Assembly (NCBI GenBank): GCA_029844215.1
Contig: CM056733.1
Coordinates: 16,489,501 to 16,553,500 of the forward strand
Length of the DNA: 64,000 nucleotides
Origin: Przewalskia tangutica
Lineage: Eukaryota; Streptophyta; Magnoliopsida; Solanales; Solanaceae
Direction: 5' to 3'
Shown here: positions 46,243 to 57,780 of the stretch, piece after piece
How positions within the stretch are numbered: the first letter of the stretch is position 1
Layout of the letters: every line of letters starts with the position of its first letter
Made by a program: the position numbers and the translations under genes
The notes under the pieces: model-generated
What the model saw: the letters and a program-made list of their open reading frames with translations, nothing else
Database searches by the model: none
Told to the model about the DNA's origin: nothing

Positions 46243-47642
46243 TTAGAACGATTAAGGGGAGTGAAGCAGTAGATACAGGTATATCCTTAACCCTCTAGAA
46301 ATTAGTACGTGTAAGATGAGTATATCTTAAGTATTATGTTCTGATAGCATAAGTATGAATTGTGATTAGAAATCATGGTTAGTAACCAGGAATGATTGGG
46401 GGGGATAGAGAAAGTGTGAACCTTAGAGTCTTATACGTAGAGACCTTAGAGGTGTTTTATGTTTGACCCTTATCAGAGTGCATAGTGCACGTGAGATATG
46501 TTGTGTGATAAGTCCCTGAGTAGTGTGGAAGGAAAGAGGGTAGTTGAGCTAAGAAGACCGCTAGGTTTTCGTAACGTGGATTAGTGAGATTGTACCGGAC
46601 GGGTCGAGCGTATAAAGAGGCCGAGCTCTACCACGAATGCACCAACCGCGGGCTCCGTATGGCACGCCCCGAGAAGGTTCATGCCTCGGGGATCGCACGC
46701 AGCCCGCACCATTTGTTGGGTCGCCGAGTGACACTAGAACCTCGCGCAAAGTGACAAAAGTGATACGCGCGTTGTCGGTCGGGTTGAGGCCACGCGGGTC
46801 AACCCGCGACCGCTTTATGGTGAGGTCAGTTTGGGGTCCCGCCGTGTGGTGGGGTCACGAGGGTGTTAGGCCCAATTTTAGTTAACCATCGTACGAGTTC
46901 GTGGATGCGTTCGACCAGTAGTCGGGCCGATGAGGTCACCATCTGTCCTTCGCCAGATCGCTTACTCGCGCAGGTTATGCGAGATGTTGTTTTAAGAAGG
47001 TTGTAAGGTTGCACGAGGTGCCTACCTTCACCTTATGGCAGGCAGTGAAGCCCAGGATGTGGCTATTTCGTTTTCTGGGAGTTTTACCAGGCAGGGTTAG
47101 GAACTCAGATGAGTCTCCGTATCATATTCGTCCTCGGGCCAGTGTTTTGATGTCAGGGGTAGCCGTGAGGATTGTTGTCTCCTGTGGAGGGAGTGTTTAA
47201 GCTACCATTTCAGTGTTCGGATGTCACCTTACGAAGCCTCGTAGGGGCGGAAGTGTAAGTTACCGGTCGATTGGTTCGATGTTGGCAAAGTTCAGATAGT
47301 TGGTTCAGGCTTGTTCCGGTAGATCGTGGATAGGTGTGACGAATTTTGGAACCGAGTCGAGAATAAAAATGGTAAGTTATGAGAAAGAATTCAAGTGTAC
47401 AAGAAGGGTACGACGAGTAAGGGAAGAAGCGAGCATTTGTGACCATTTCTTTTGTAAAGTGAGGGTGCGAAGGGAGTATATTTTAGACCTCGGGTGGGAG
47501 TTTTTGTGATGCTAGAGGTGATTCCTCGTGGACTTGAATTAAGTATTTGCGCGTGTGTTATGTTATGGCCAGGTACGGCATTTATTTTAGTAAGTATGGT
47601 AGTAAGACTATACTGCACTTGTGTGTTTTGAGGCTTAGAAGG
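46243..47642 (+). other. E tail with integrase relic
   Basis: Mostly non-coding and similar to the A4 tail. At 47221 onward MSPYEAS, a stop, GRKCKLPVDWFDVGKVQIVG is a clear integrase C-terminal relic. A second PBS-like junction copy, GTGACAAAAGTGATAC, lies at 46751-46766. Part of the segment (46585-46885) matches A1 and A5 tails. Confidence 0.65.
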
Positions 47643-47677
47643 AACATTCGGGACGAATGTTTCTAAGGAGGGGAGAA
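47643..47677 (+). promoter_or_regulatory. E inverted repeat and polypurine tract
   Basis: AACATTCG-GGA-CGAATGTT (47643-47661) followed by AAGGAGGGGAGAA, directly before the 3' LTR at 47678. Confidence 0.87.
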
Positions 47678-50600
47678 TGTTATACCCCGTAGTTGCAGGG
47701 TAAGTATGTGAGGACGTACGCACGAGAGTACGACAGAAATTTTGAAAAGAAAGAAAGATGTGAGTTTTCGACGGAAAAGTTTCCGGTTTTTGTGAAGAAA
47801 AAGGTTCGTTAATGGGAATTGGATTCCGATTTGGTATATGGGCTTCTTAAATTATATTAGAATTTTGAGATTTTATTTTTCTGAAATGGTCACGTGGGCC
47901 CACGAGAAATTTACTGTGGGGCCCGCTTTGTTTTTGAGATTTCCGGTATTTTGGATATTTTCGGAAGACGAAATATTCTGGGCGAATCGGGGGCGACACG
48001 TGTCACCCCATGTGGCACCCTTGGCCGAAATAATTATTGTGCACAACACCCGGTTAGAGTCGTTTTTCGACAAAACGTTTTACAAACTTTGCGAAGGGAA
48101 AATTCCGGCTATGTCATTTAGTATTTTTGCGGATTTTTCCGAGAGACGAAATGTTTTGGACCAACGAGAGGGCAACACTTGGCACCCTCTCATTGGTGGA
48201 CTTGGCGCGTATAGGCCGAATGGATGGGCAAGTTGTGGTAGATATTTGTGTAGATATTTGTGAGGATTTGTGGAGTAGGGACTAGGGGCACTTGGGCACA
48301 TCTTGCCCTACACTTGCATAACACTTGGCTAGATCTTGGCCATTGGTTGGCCTTTGCTTGGCCTATAAATACCCTCCCCCTTTGAAGACTTCTTCATCCA
48401 AAATAATTTCCTAAGTCTAAAATCCTCCCCCCCTCTCTTGTAGTGTTCTCGCCCTCCCCTGGTGAGGCCCTTGGCGAGAGTACCCTCCTAGTGGGGTTGG
48501 CCGAGGTATACACCCCCTTGTGGTGTTGTCTCGTATAAATACCCCTCTTGGTAGAAATACTCTCAAAAGTATTACATTATACCCAAATTACCTTAGCCGT
48601 GTACCTTGTAGTATTCCAAAGATACCTCTATACGTAGAGCCCGGAAATACTACCTTATGTCCTTTTTGTCTCAAACCGAAACCCTAAGGAAAACCTTCAT
48701 AATTGGTTGAAGTGTTAAGTAGAAGTTGCGTAGAACTTCTAAGGGTTGTTTGGAGCGGGTTGGAGCGCACGGAGTAGGAGCTAAACCTTGCTCAGGATCG
48801 ACATTATAACTTGGATAATTTTGGGCTTATCGAGGTAAATATTCTTGTCCCCTTGTTGTAATTGGAAATTACATGTTGTAGGATTATATAGTTGAAGTAT
48901 ACTATATATAGATCTGAGAATAAGCTTTGCGGCAATGTCTTTTGACTTAAGCCTGAATAAAGAAGAGAACTGAGCTGTAATTACATAGGACTGTGTTACA
49001 GTAGACTTGCGTGGTATTACTGTGTTATAGAATTGTATACGTCCGGTTAGACGTATAAACCCCACAGCGGGCTTCGTAGCCGCTGCTGTTAGAGGAGATT
49101 TTACGCTGTCATGTGGAGTGCCGAATTTTCTGTAGAATATAGAACCGAGTGTTTAGAAGTTAATAGACGTTTGTGGCCTATAGGTGGAAGTACTACGAGT
49201 AGCGTATTCTACTCGAAGATTGGAAAAGGCTAGCAGGGGTACAGTACTGTGGAGCGTATTGCTTATTGTCGATAATCGTCGCGAGGTATGTGAACCTCTT
49301 CCTATCCTTTCTAGCATGATGTTTTGTAAACTATGTAGTACGGTAGACGTACATGTGCTAAATGAGTTTGGTTGGTTCAAAACATAGGGTGTTATAATAG
49401 CTTTATGGGAAGTTAGTTATAACGACTCTATGTAGGTAACAGAACGGTTTATTTTATTGTAGAAGTTAAGAGACTTGATCTTGAAAGATAAGAGACTTAA
49501 CCTAATTGACTTGATGTGTAACATTTTGTTAAAAATGTTGTAAAACCTCATTCGCGAGTAATGAGTATTTGATTTTAAAGAATAGTGTTTTACTGATTTC
49601 GGAAATGAGAATAAGTATCGAACAAACCACAGCAGCGCTAATAAAGGGAAATGTATTGACTAATCAAGTATTATTAAAACCAGTAGAAACTTCCATCTGC
49701 ATAGAAGCTAAGATGAGACAAAATGATATTACATTTCCTAGATCATGGCTGCTGTTATAAGATTGTTATAAACAAGAATAACCTACTCACACATAAGGTA
49801 TATGTTTCTCAAATTGTTATTAAGTGATTAATACTATGAACTACAAACCTTTCGAAAATGAGAAACTTGAGTAATTGAAATTAGGCAAACTTGAACGTTT
49901 GGAAAAGAATGTTGTTACTTGATTTTACAAAGAGAAGTGTTTTGATTTACTTCAAAAGATAATCAATCTATTTTCATATACTACGAGTATTGTGTGACTA
50001 TTTGTGAAAGAACATATCTCTTAAAGAGTTAATGTATGAAGTACTTTGGGGAAAAAAAAACCCGATCTTGTTAATCATATAGTAGAAAGTACCTTGTGTG
50101 AATAATTTGATTGTGTTGGTTTGCGATAGCCTTGTAAATACTTTCTTGTTTGATTTGATAAATAAACATGATTAGGATGCTACGTGTGTTAGTATCTTGT
50201 GATGTTTGTGTAAAGGGGTTTCCCTTGATTGTGCTTATGTTGTTTAAACGATAAACTGTTATGTTGGTATTATACCACTCACCTTGATTCCGGGTTAAGC
50301 CGCCTCCGACGCGGTAGACTCAGCGATGCAGGACCATGATTCGAGAATACCTCACGCGGTCCCGGGGCCTATGCGAGCTACGAGAGTTCCGTGTTAGTGT
50401 GCACTTTATGGTCACGCGTTTATGTGGCTACGCGGATCGCGAGTCCGTGGCGATGCCGGGAGTAGCTACCCTCGATGCGGAATACCTCACGCGCCATCTG
50501 AATGGCCTATCGCGAGTCATGGAAGTTCCGTGGCTAGACGCGCACATTTGATATCGCGCGAGAGACCACTTTGATCATGTGACGGCTTCAGACAGATATC

Positions 50601-51347
50601 ATGATACGCCAGGACCTTGTTAGTATCGCTGGTGTTAGTAGCCGGCTATGCCTTCGCATTTACCTCAGATCGCTTTATTTGGACACAGGTGGGACCTTGT
50701 GTTCATGTGTATTCCTTGGTACTTTTCTATCATAGACTGCCGGCAGTGAGGAAGGTATTCCACGGGCATGACTGATGTTGTGGGCGTGAGACCCATGGTT
50801 ATATTTGGGTGATGACTTTGAGGGCACGAGTCCACGACTTGACATCGCCTTATTTATCATGAATCGTAGTTTGTAATCATACATGTCTCTGCTTTATTTA
50901 GATCGCTATGATTTCATTTACGTGATTTTCGCCACATACTTGGTACTGTAGATCGACCTCCTTCGGGCCGCGTTCATGCCACAGTTGAGGTACACCATCA
51001 TTGATCCTAGCTCGTGGTCACAATTCAGCGTTGGGAAGCCCGCTTTCTCGAGGCTTATCAGTGTATAGTCCCCGTCGTAGTAGGTGCTTACATTCAGGTG
51101 GTACGGGCCCCGTCCCGCCATTGTTATCATGTCACTCTTAGAGGTCCAGTAGTAATCTTGTGGGCGTAGTCAGATATGGATGTAATCGCTGGTTTTAAAT
51201 TGATTTATATATATGCCGAAAGGCAAGCTTTCTCAGACATCGTTTACTTCATAATATTTTTCATGTCTTGTTTTATATTCCGCCGATTACTGATGTTGTA
51301 TCACTAGGTGCCGGTAAGGCACTACCACGCCCGGTTCGGTCGTGACA
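47678..51347 (+). repeat. E 3' LTR (chimeric start)
   Basis: The first 340 bases or so (to about 48023) match the C LTR type: TGTTATACCCCGTAGTTGC and GGGCGACACGTGTCACCCC at 47991-48009. From GCACAACACCCGGTTAGAG the rest matches type A4, with a second degenerate palindrome near 48164-48190. TATA is at 48362-48369. The hairpin TATACGTC-CGGTTA-GACGTATA is at 49036-49057. A CpG-rich block lies at 50300-50560. Confidence 0.88.
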
Positions 51348-51352
51348 ATACT
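51348..51352. repeat. Target site duplication of E
   Basis: ATACT here and at 23634-23638; a perfect 5-bp match flanking 27.7 kb, which proves the two LTR ends belong to one insertion. Confidence 0.92.
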
Positions 51353-51835
51353 TGCCCATGTAATTCTTTTTGTACGCTTATGATCTTGTTTATCAGATCA
51401 GATTTTCGTTCTATACTTAGTACTGTTGCATCGAATTTCTTCGGCCGCGTTCATGTCCGCAGGTCTAGGTACTCAGTTGTGGATCCGCGTGCTTAGGATC
51501 CTGGTTCAGCATTTTGAGATAGCTCGAATATTCCGGAGCTTGTCATTATGGCTAGGTATATTCAGAGGTACGTCGGGGCCTTGTCCCGTCATAGTATTTG
51601 TCCAAAATCTTAGAGGTTTGTATTCATATGTGGACTGGACTGGCTAGATTTGTATTTATATTGTTGAACAGTGTAGACCCTTTCAGTGATTTATATTATG
51701 GCAGCATTATCGGCTTGGTTTGTGTTTAAAGAAAAAAAAAGAGTGTTATTTATCTTTCGCGGTTTATTGTGTTGTATGAATAGAAGGGTGCCCACGTAGG
51801 GCACCAGTCGCGGGCCCGATGTTCGGGGCGTGACT
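51353..51835 (+). repeat. C LTR, right part
   Basis: This is the LTR 3' end that continues the left part interrupted at 23638: TACTTAGTACTGTTGCATCG, AGGATCCTGGTTCAGC, TTCAGAGGTACGTCGGGGCC, then GGTGCCCACGTAGGGCACC and a terminal GGCGTGACT at 51835 (CA changed to CT). Confidence 0.78.
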
Positions 51836-51943
51836 GAGTGGTATCAGAGTAGTTAGTTCTCAGAATGACTACAGACCGTATATAGTAGAGTCTTGTTTAT
51901 TGGTGTGTTGTGCACCACATCTATAAACAGGAGGCTACAATAC
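51836..51943 (+). promoter_or_regulatory. C leader: PBS and covarying hairpin
   Basis: The PBS TGGTATCAGAGT at 51839-51850 differs from consensus only in its last base. Hairpin 51895-51928: GTTTAT/ATAAAC, a T/T mismatch, GGTGTG/CACATC with one wobble, loop TTGTGCAC. The outer stem differs from GATTAT/ATAATC in the other elements by a paired A-T to T-A swap. The leader is cut at 51944 by a B LTR. Confidence 0.8.
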
Positions 51944-53225
51944 CGTTACACCCCGTATTTACAGGACATGTTTTAAGAACGTACGTAAGAACTCACAAGT
52001 GTTAAGATTTGAGACTTGTAAAAATTTATCGGAATTATGAAATTTGTCGGAAAACGTAATATTGTGACGAATGGGAGGGCGACACGTGTCACCCCCTTAA
52101 GTGAGCTTGGGCGAATTGGACATGGGCAAAAGGGTCATTTGACCCTTGTTAGGAAGACAAGTCTTGCAACTTGATGAACTTGACAAATTGATTAAGTCAA
52201 AGGGTCCACAAAGTCTTGATATTTAGTAAGACCTCATCCTAGCCACCCATTTGTTTGCATCTTGACCCTCCATTGTGCTATATAATACTAGTAGTAGCAA
52301 GACAAGCCTAACACTTAGAAAAAAATTCAAGAATTTGAAGAAAACCTCTAGGAGCTCTCGGGTTTGGGCTAGCTCTCAACACAATAAAATTTGTTTGTTG
52401 TCCATTTAGCTCTACACTTTAAACCAAGGTTCATGAGGGTATTGTGAGTGTATCTCAATAGAAAATCCGGAAAAGATAGTTTTCGTATTAGTCGCAAGGT
52501 GAAAACCTAGTTGCCTTTCTAGGTTTTGTTTGGAAGATCAAGGAAATCGTGGTATTGTTCTAAGGGTCTCTAGTAGCGGATTGAAGTGTCTTGAAGAGAC
52601 TCTAAGTTGCTAAGGAGCGACTTCGGATTTGGAGTTGGATTAAGATTCGTTGAGGTATAATCTTGTCTCTTAAGTGCTACAAGATTTTATATTGTTGTTA
52701 GCCTTACATTTTACTAGCATGAAGTATACGTGTTGAAGTTTTATAAGTGTTATGGATTGTTGTAGCCTAAAATCCGAAATGACATATTAGCCATTTGAAG
52801 TTGGATTACAATTTGGTCGTTTATTAGAATCGTCGCATGTTACTTACTTGAAGATTATAGTGGTTATAATCGATTGCGACTTGATATCATGTCATGCTAA
52901 CAACTTGGATTGAAATGGAAATTGGATAAGAATTGGTGTTATTGTACTCAATGTGGCCGAATTGGACTAGTAGTTTGTTTTAGTTTGATATCTTTTGTGG
53001 GGCGGAATTTTACACGTCTAGTAGGCGTGTAATCCCCTATTGATTAATTGCATTGTTGGGCCTTAAATGTGGCATGTTTGGTTATTGAATTCGGCCTTGA
53101 AAAAGGTGGCAAAGTATGTAGAAACAAAGGAAGTGCTGTCCGATTTTCCGTAGAATTTAGTGACTTAGCACTTAGAATATTATACGTTTGAAGTAAGAAG
53201 TTAATGGACGTATTGTGGCCATTAT
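51944..53225 (+). repeat. Type-B LTR, 5' part, plus strand
   Basis: Starts CGTTACACCCCGTATTTAC (first base changed from T) and aligns with the B1 LTR. Palindrome GGCGACACGTGTCACCCC near 52079-52096, TATA near 52278-52286, hairpin TTACACGTC-TAGTA-GGCGTGTAA at 53010-53032. Cut by A2 after ATTAT at 53225; the remainder is not in the window. Confidence 0.82.
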
Positions 53226-55677
53226 TGTTATACCCCGTATTTCCAGAGTATGTACGTGAGGGCGTACATACAAAAGTTCAACCCTAAAGTTAAGGCTTAG
53301 GACGAAATTTGGGCACAACTCACGAAACGAATGGTTTTCCGACGAAACGTTTTCCAAAACTTGCGTAGGGAAAATTACGGCTATGTCATTTATAATTTTT
53401 GCAGATTTTTCCGAGAGATGAAATATTTTGGACCAACGAGAGGGTGACACTTGTCACCCTCATATGGACGGCAAAGAGGCCACGAATGGGACGATTTTAG
53501 GGCCTAAAACAAGGGTCAATATTTGTGAGTGATTTGTGGAGTAGGGTTAGGGTTCACTTGTGCAAATCCTCACCATCCATTTGCCCTCCACTTGCCCTCA
53601 TCTTGGCCCTTGAAAGTCCTATAAATACCCCCCCCCCCCTTTATTGAAGAATTCTTCATCCACAAAATTATCTTCCAAGTCTCAAAGCCTCCCTTCTCCC
53701 TTAAGAGTTCTCGTCCAAGACTCACTCCCCCCCCCTCTTGAAGTGCTAAAGTCGAAACACCCTCTCCCTCCCCCCTTCCTTGTAGTCTCGGCAAGCCTCC
53801 CCCCTCTTGGAAGCCCTAGCCGAAACACTACCCCCTCTTGGTAGAAATACTCTCCAAGTATTGTTACTATCCCCAAAATACCTTAGCCAATCCCTTATAG
53901 TATTTCCAAAGTTATCTCTATACGTAGAGTCCGAAAATACTATCTTATATCCATTAGTCACTAAACGAAACCCTAGGGGAAACTTCATAGTAGGTTGAAG
54001 TAGAAAGTAGAAGTTGTGTAGAAACTTCTAAGGGTTTCTTGGAGCGGATTGGAGCATACAGACAGAGCTAAACCTCGCCAGATCGACTTATATCTTGGAT
54101 AATATTGGGCTTATCGAGGTAAATAATATTATCTTTCTATTGTAATTGAAGAATACATAATGTAGAAGTATAGACATAAGTTTAAAACACATAGAAGGGT
54201 ATTAAAGAAGAAGATTAAACTGTACTTACATAGGACTGTATTTACAGTAGACTTTAGTAGCTTAACTGCAGTGAAGTCGCCCGATTTTCCGTAGAATAGA
54301 GAACCTTCGCTAGATTATCCTTCAGAGTAGTCTAGACGTTGATAGACGATTTGACTATTATAGGTTGATACTCAAGTGCGACATATTCGACTCAAGTGTG
54401 GATTTCACGGAAGGTATGTGATTCTTCCTATACCTCGAGCATGATATTTTAAAGTATATATATATAGTACAAGACGACGTACGTGTTAACCGAACATGGT
54501 TTTACTTGAGTCTAATAATAAGAATCTTGAAGTATTTCAAAAGAATTAAGAATCGCTTTTTGAAAGAAGAGTAATACTTGGTTTTAAAAGCTTAAGAGTT
54601 ATACCACTTTACGGGAGTTAGGTATAACGACTTAAGAATGATAAAAGAACGGTTTACTTATTTGTTTATGAAAGTCTTGTATTGATTTCAAAAGTATAGT
54701 AAGATCGTGATAAGTAACCATGTTATGATGCTACGTGTTAATGTCTTGTGTTGTCATTGTAAGCGGGTTATTCTTGTCAGGCTTACATTGTTAAACGTTA
54801 AGAACGCAGATCGTTATTATATCATATACCCTCGACTTGTTATACCGGTGGCTCACACCCTGACGCGTCTATACTACTACGCGTCTGCGTGACTATGCGA
54901 GTCGCGGAGTTCCAGGATTGATCATTCCGTGTATTATCCCGATGCGAGGAGTGCCTTACGCGGCCGCGTGACTATGCGGTTTATGTGACTATGCGGATCG
55001 CGGAGTCCGTGAGGGTAACGGGCTAGCTACTCCGACGCGGTCTATACGCCTACGCGGTCTATGTGTGACCTATGCGGCCGCGGAAGTCCAGATTAGGCAC
55101 GCATAATGATACTATGGGCGATTGGCCTTGCTTCGATCATTAGTGGCCTAGAAAAGACCGATTCATGATATCTATTTTGCTCTTGTTTATGTTGCACTAT
55201 GCGCTTTAACTGATCAGATTTACAAATGGTTTTAGACACTTGATTTCATTTCAAGATTTTTACGCTTTCACATACTTAGTACTGCCAGATCGACTCCTTC
55301 GGGCCGCTCATGCCGCAGTAAGGGAAAGCAGTGCTAGATCCACATCCTTAGATCTCTACTTTGGTGTCGTGAGCTCCATCTTCTCCTGAGGCTCGACTTT
55401 GGTACGGTTCTCCCCGTGTTGTAGATATATGTACATTTAGGGTATGGCGGGCCCTGTCCCGCCATAGTTGTCTACTTCCCAGAGGTCTCAGAGTCCTATC
55501 AGTACTGGGATGTAACTACCAAACTTTGATATATATATATATGCCGAAGGCGACGTTTTCGTATAAACTGCTTTTCTTTCATATTGATTCTCGCCTTGTT
55601 TTTATATTCCACTGACACTCGATGTATGACTACTGGGTGCCCGTAAGGCACTACCACGCCCCGAACGGGTCGTGACA
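53226..55677 (+). repeat. A2 5' LTR
   Basis: Starts TGTTATACCCCGTATTTCC and ends CGGGTCGTGACA. Palindrome GGGTGACACTTGTCACCC at 53442-53459, TATA at 53619-53627, a long C-rich leader at 53626-53845, and a CpG-rich block (GACGCGTCTATAC, TATGCGGCCGCGG) at 54855-55090. It is shorter than the A1/A4/A5/E LTRs and lacks the CACGCC/GGCGTG hairpin. Confidence 0.87.
53442..53627 (+). promoter_or_regulatory. A2 LTR promoter region
   Basis: The palindrome arms GGGTGACA/TGTCACCC stand about 160 bases upstream of CTATAAATACCC. The inverted CCAAT block seen in other families is replaced by TCTTGGCCCTTGAAAG, so CCAAT is not universal while the palindrome and TATA are. Confidence 0.6.
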
Positions 55678-55870
55678 AAAGTGGTATCGTGAGCGCTTAA
55701 TTCTCGAAAGTGTCTACGCATCAGACCGGTAGTTCGATTATCGCTGTCAGGCACCACACCAATAATCGTGAGGCTATAGGATATTTAGGATTGGTTTCAT
55801 TCTTCTCACTGAGATCGTGCCTCAGAGCCGTGTTATAAGTCGACCTCTAACGTATTCCTTTCAGAATGCT
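55678..55870 (+). promoter_or_regulatory. A2 leader: altered PBS and hairpin
   Basis: The PBS reads TGGTATCGTGAGC (55682-55694), with CAG of the consensus replaced by CGTG. The outer stem GATTAT/ATAATC (55736-55767) is kept, while the inner part reads CGCTGTCAGGCACCACACCA. The leader ends at the ATG at 55871. Confidence 0.72.
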
Positions 55871-56990
55871 ATGCTTCCACGCGAGGCAACCCGCCCGTGG
55901 CGGCAAGGCATGGCGGAGCTTCTAGTAGGACACCGAGAGTCACGAGGCTCGTGCCCGCCTATACCCGAGGCGATACCTCGACGACGAGTTCCATGACGCC
56001 GCCGCCCCAAGAGAGACCACGCATTCGCACTCCAACCCCACACCGCGCAGGAGTTAGGTACAAGGAGATGGCCCGCCATCGCCGTGATCAGGCTGACACG
56101 GCGATAGCCGACGCAGCAGCCCAGCCCAAAGAAGCGTTCGTGGTTCACCCGAGATCGACATTGAGGCTACGGATTTTCTCGAGTTGTAGCCCGCCGCAGT
56201 TCTACTGTCGAGGCCCAGGATGATCCGCAGGAGTTCATCCGTCCATTCTGAGAGATCACGCGAGTGATCAAGGCTTCGAGACCGAGTCCGTGATCTTCGG
56301 TTCGCATAGGCCGCGTGATACCGCAGCCGATTGGTTTGATTCGCGAGTTATCCCGGAGAGCACGCCCCCTCGCCTACTGGGACGAGTTCTCGAGGCTTTT
56401 CTCACTCATTTCGCCTCCGCAGACGGCGAGGGCCCGGCCGACAAGTTTTTGTCCGAGACAGAGGGCGCACGCCAGGAGTACAACGCTGAGTTCGATTCTT
56501 TGGCTCGATATGTCCCTCGCTGGTAGCAGAGATATGGAGGATGTGGTACACCGCTACGCCACCGCTAGATGATTATATGGCCGAAGTTCATGCGTGTGGC
56601 TCTTCACCAGTGCATGGACATTACCCAGATGCAGCTCATGCACTGATGCGGCGAGCGTAGAGACCACGGTCGACAGATATCGCCAGCAGGTTAAGGCCAA
56701 GACTACCGGATCTTTGGTAGCTCTCGGGGTGGACGACTCAAGAGATGTTCAGATTTACACCACACCACCAGAGCACTCCTACATCGCTTTGACACCAGAG
56801 TATTCGGGCGTGTCGTGCCCCGTGACTTTGGACTTCCGCGTGGCAGCGTGCTAACCGACGAGGTCCGCTCAGGTGTCCGATGTGGTAGATTCCATTCGTG
56901 AGTTGTAGTACTACGGAGTTTGCTACACTCAGGCCGCAGGTCATTATGCGAGGCCCGTCCGACCAAGCGGCGCTACCGTGGTAGGGTCAC
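55871..56990 (+). pseudogene. A2 gag, frameshifted
   Basis: ATGCTTCCACGC opens a basic N-terminus. Capsid blocks appear in several frames: PPQFY near 56185, QEFIR, HRPRDTAADWFDS near 56310, LEAFLTHFASADGEGPADKF and QEYNAEFDSLARY near 56395-56510, then VHRYAT and MDIT near 56545-56640. The nucleocapsid CGRFHS...CYT...GHYARP is near 56878-56960, followed by Arg/Gly-rich sequence. This corresponds to a full-length gag with a capsid core, unlike E and A4. Confidence 0.8.
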
Positions 56991-57099
56991 CACGTGGTCT
57001 TTCACCGGTCTTCTTCATCTCCTACGCTACTCGCCGCCGGCAAGGTGGTACTCATGGGCCAGGTCGCGGCAGGTCGTGGCACGTCCCAGCCTAGCGGTC

Positions 57100-57780
57100 C
57101 TCGTAATCGCATTTATGCCTTGTCCACCGGCAGACTGTGAGGCCTCACCGATGTCGCCACAGTACCTTATCACCGGCAGACCGTGAGGCCTCACCGATGT
57201 CGCCACGTACTTTATCGCTTCATGTCAGACGTGTATGCCTTGATAGATCCGGTTCTACTCCCCATATATCTCCCTTATCGCTAGTAGAATAGGATAGAGC
57301 CCGAGTCCATAGACCCTTTCGAGGTAGCTACGCCAGCTGGTGATTCGTGGTAGCTCTACGTATATAGAGCTTGTCCAAGGATTATACGCAGCCGCCGACT
57401 TGCCGACTTGGCAGAGTCGATATGACCGATTTCGATGTGATCACGGTATGGATTGGCTAGCGCCTTGCTACGCCAATGTAGACCGCATGGAGAGAGTGGT
57501 ACGGTTCCAGATCCCGGCGAGCCGTTGTTGAGGAGGAACACCGTGTCGCCGGCGGTAAGTTTATTTCTTACCTCAAGGCTAGGAAGATGGTGCAAGGGTA
57601 TATCTACCATCTCATTCGGTGTTTGATATCGAGGTCGCGGTACCAGATTTTCACCGCCCAGAGTCGAAAGTTCCCGACGTGTTTCCGCATGACCTCCCGT
57701 ATCCTCCCGAGAGGAGATAGAGTTTTGTATCGACAGTTGCCAGACACTCGCCTATTTCCATTCCGCCATACGTAATGACA
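57100..57780 (+). pseudogene. A2 protease region
   Basis: DVYALIDP at 57229-57252 is the active-site approach; the next codons are out of frame because GATCCAGGTTC appears as GATCCGGTTC. Then come HGMDWLAPCYANVD (57448-57485), VVRFQIP, FISYLKARKMVQ and KGYIYHL-like sequence up to 57620, and PREEIEFCID near 57710. The order matches the B1 protease. At least four frame changes. Confidence 0.8.

Larger units (their letters stand above)
23639..51347 (+). mobile_element. E: defective Ty3 element with two nested insertions
   Basis: TG...CA ends with a perfect target duplication ATACT (23634-23638 and 51348-51352), inserted in the C LTR. The 5' LTR (23639-23885 plus 32413-35851, about 3.69 kb) is split by A5, and the 3' LTR is 47678-51347 (3.67 kb). 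The internal region (35852-36714 plus 46097-47677) is about 2.4 kb and is split by A4. It has PBS, leader hairpin, a gag without capsid core, an integrase scrap and a purine tract. It needs enzymes from elsewhere. Confidence 0.9.

Noticed and set aside
46561..46885. Open frames in the E tail suggesting a captured host gene
   Set aside because: The segment matches the non-coding tails of A1, A5 and A4, frames are not kept between copies and no domain is recognisable.
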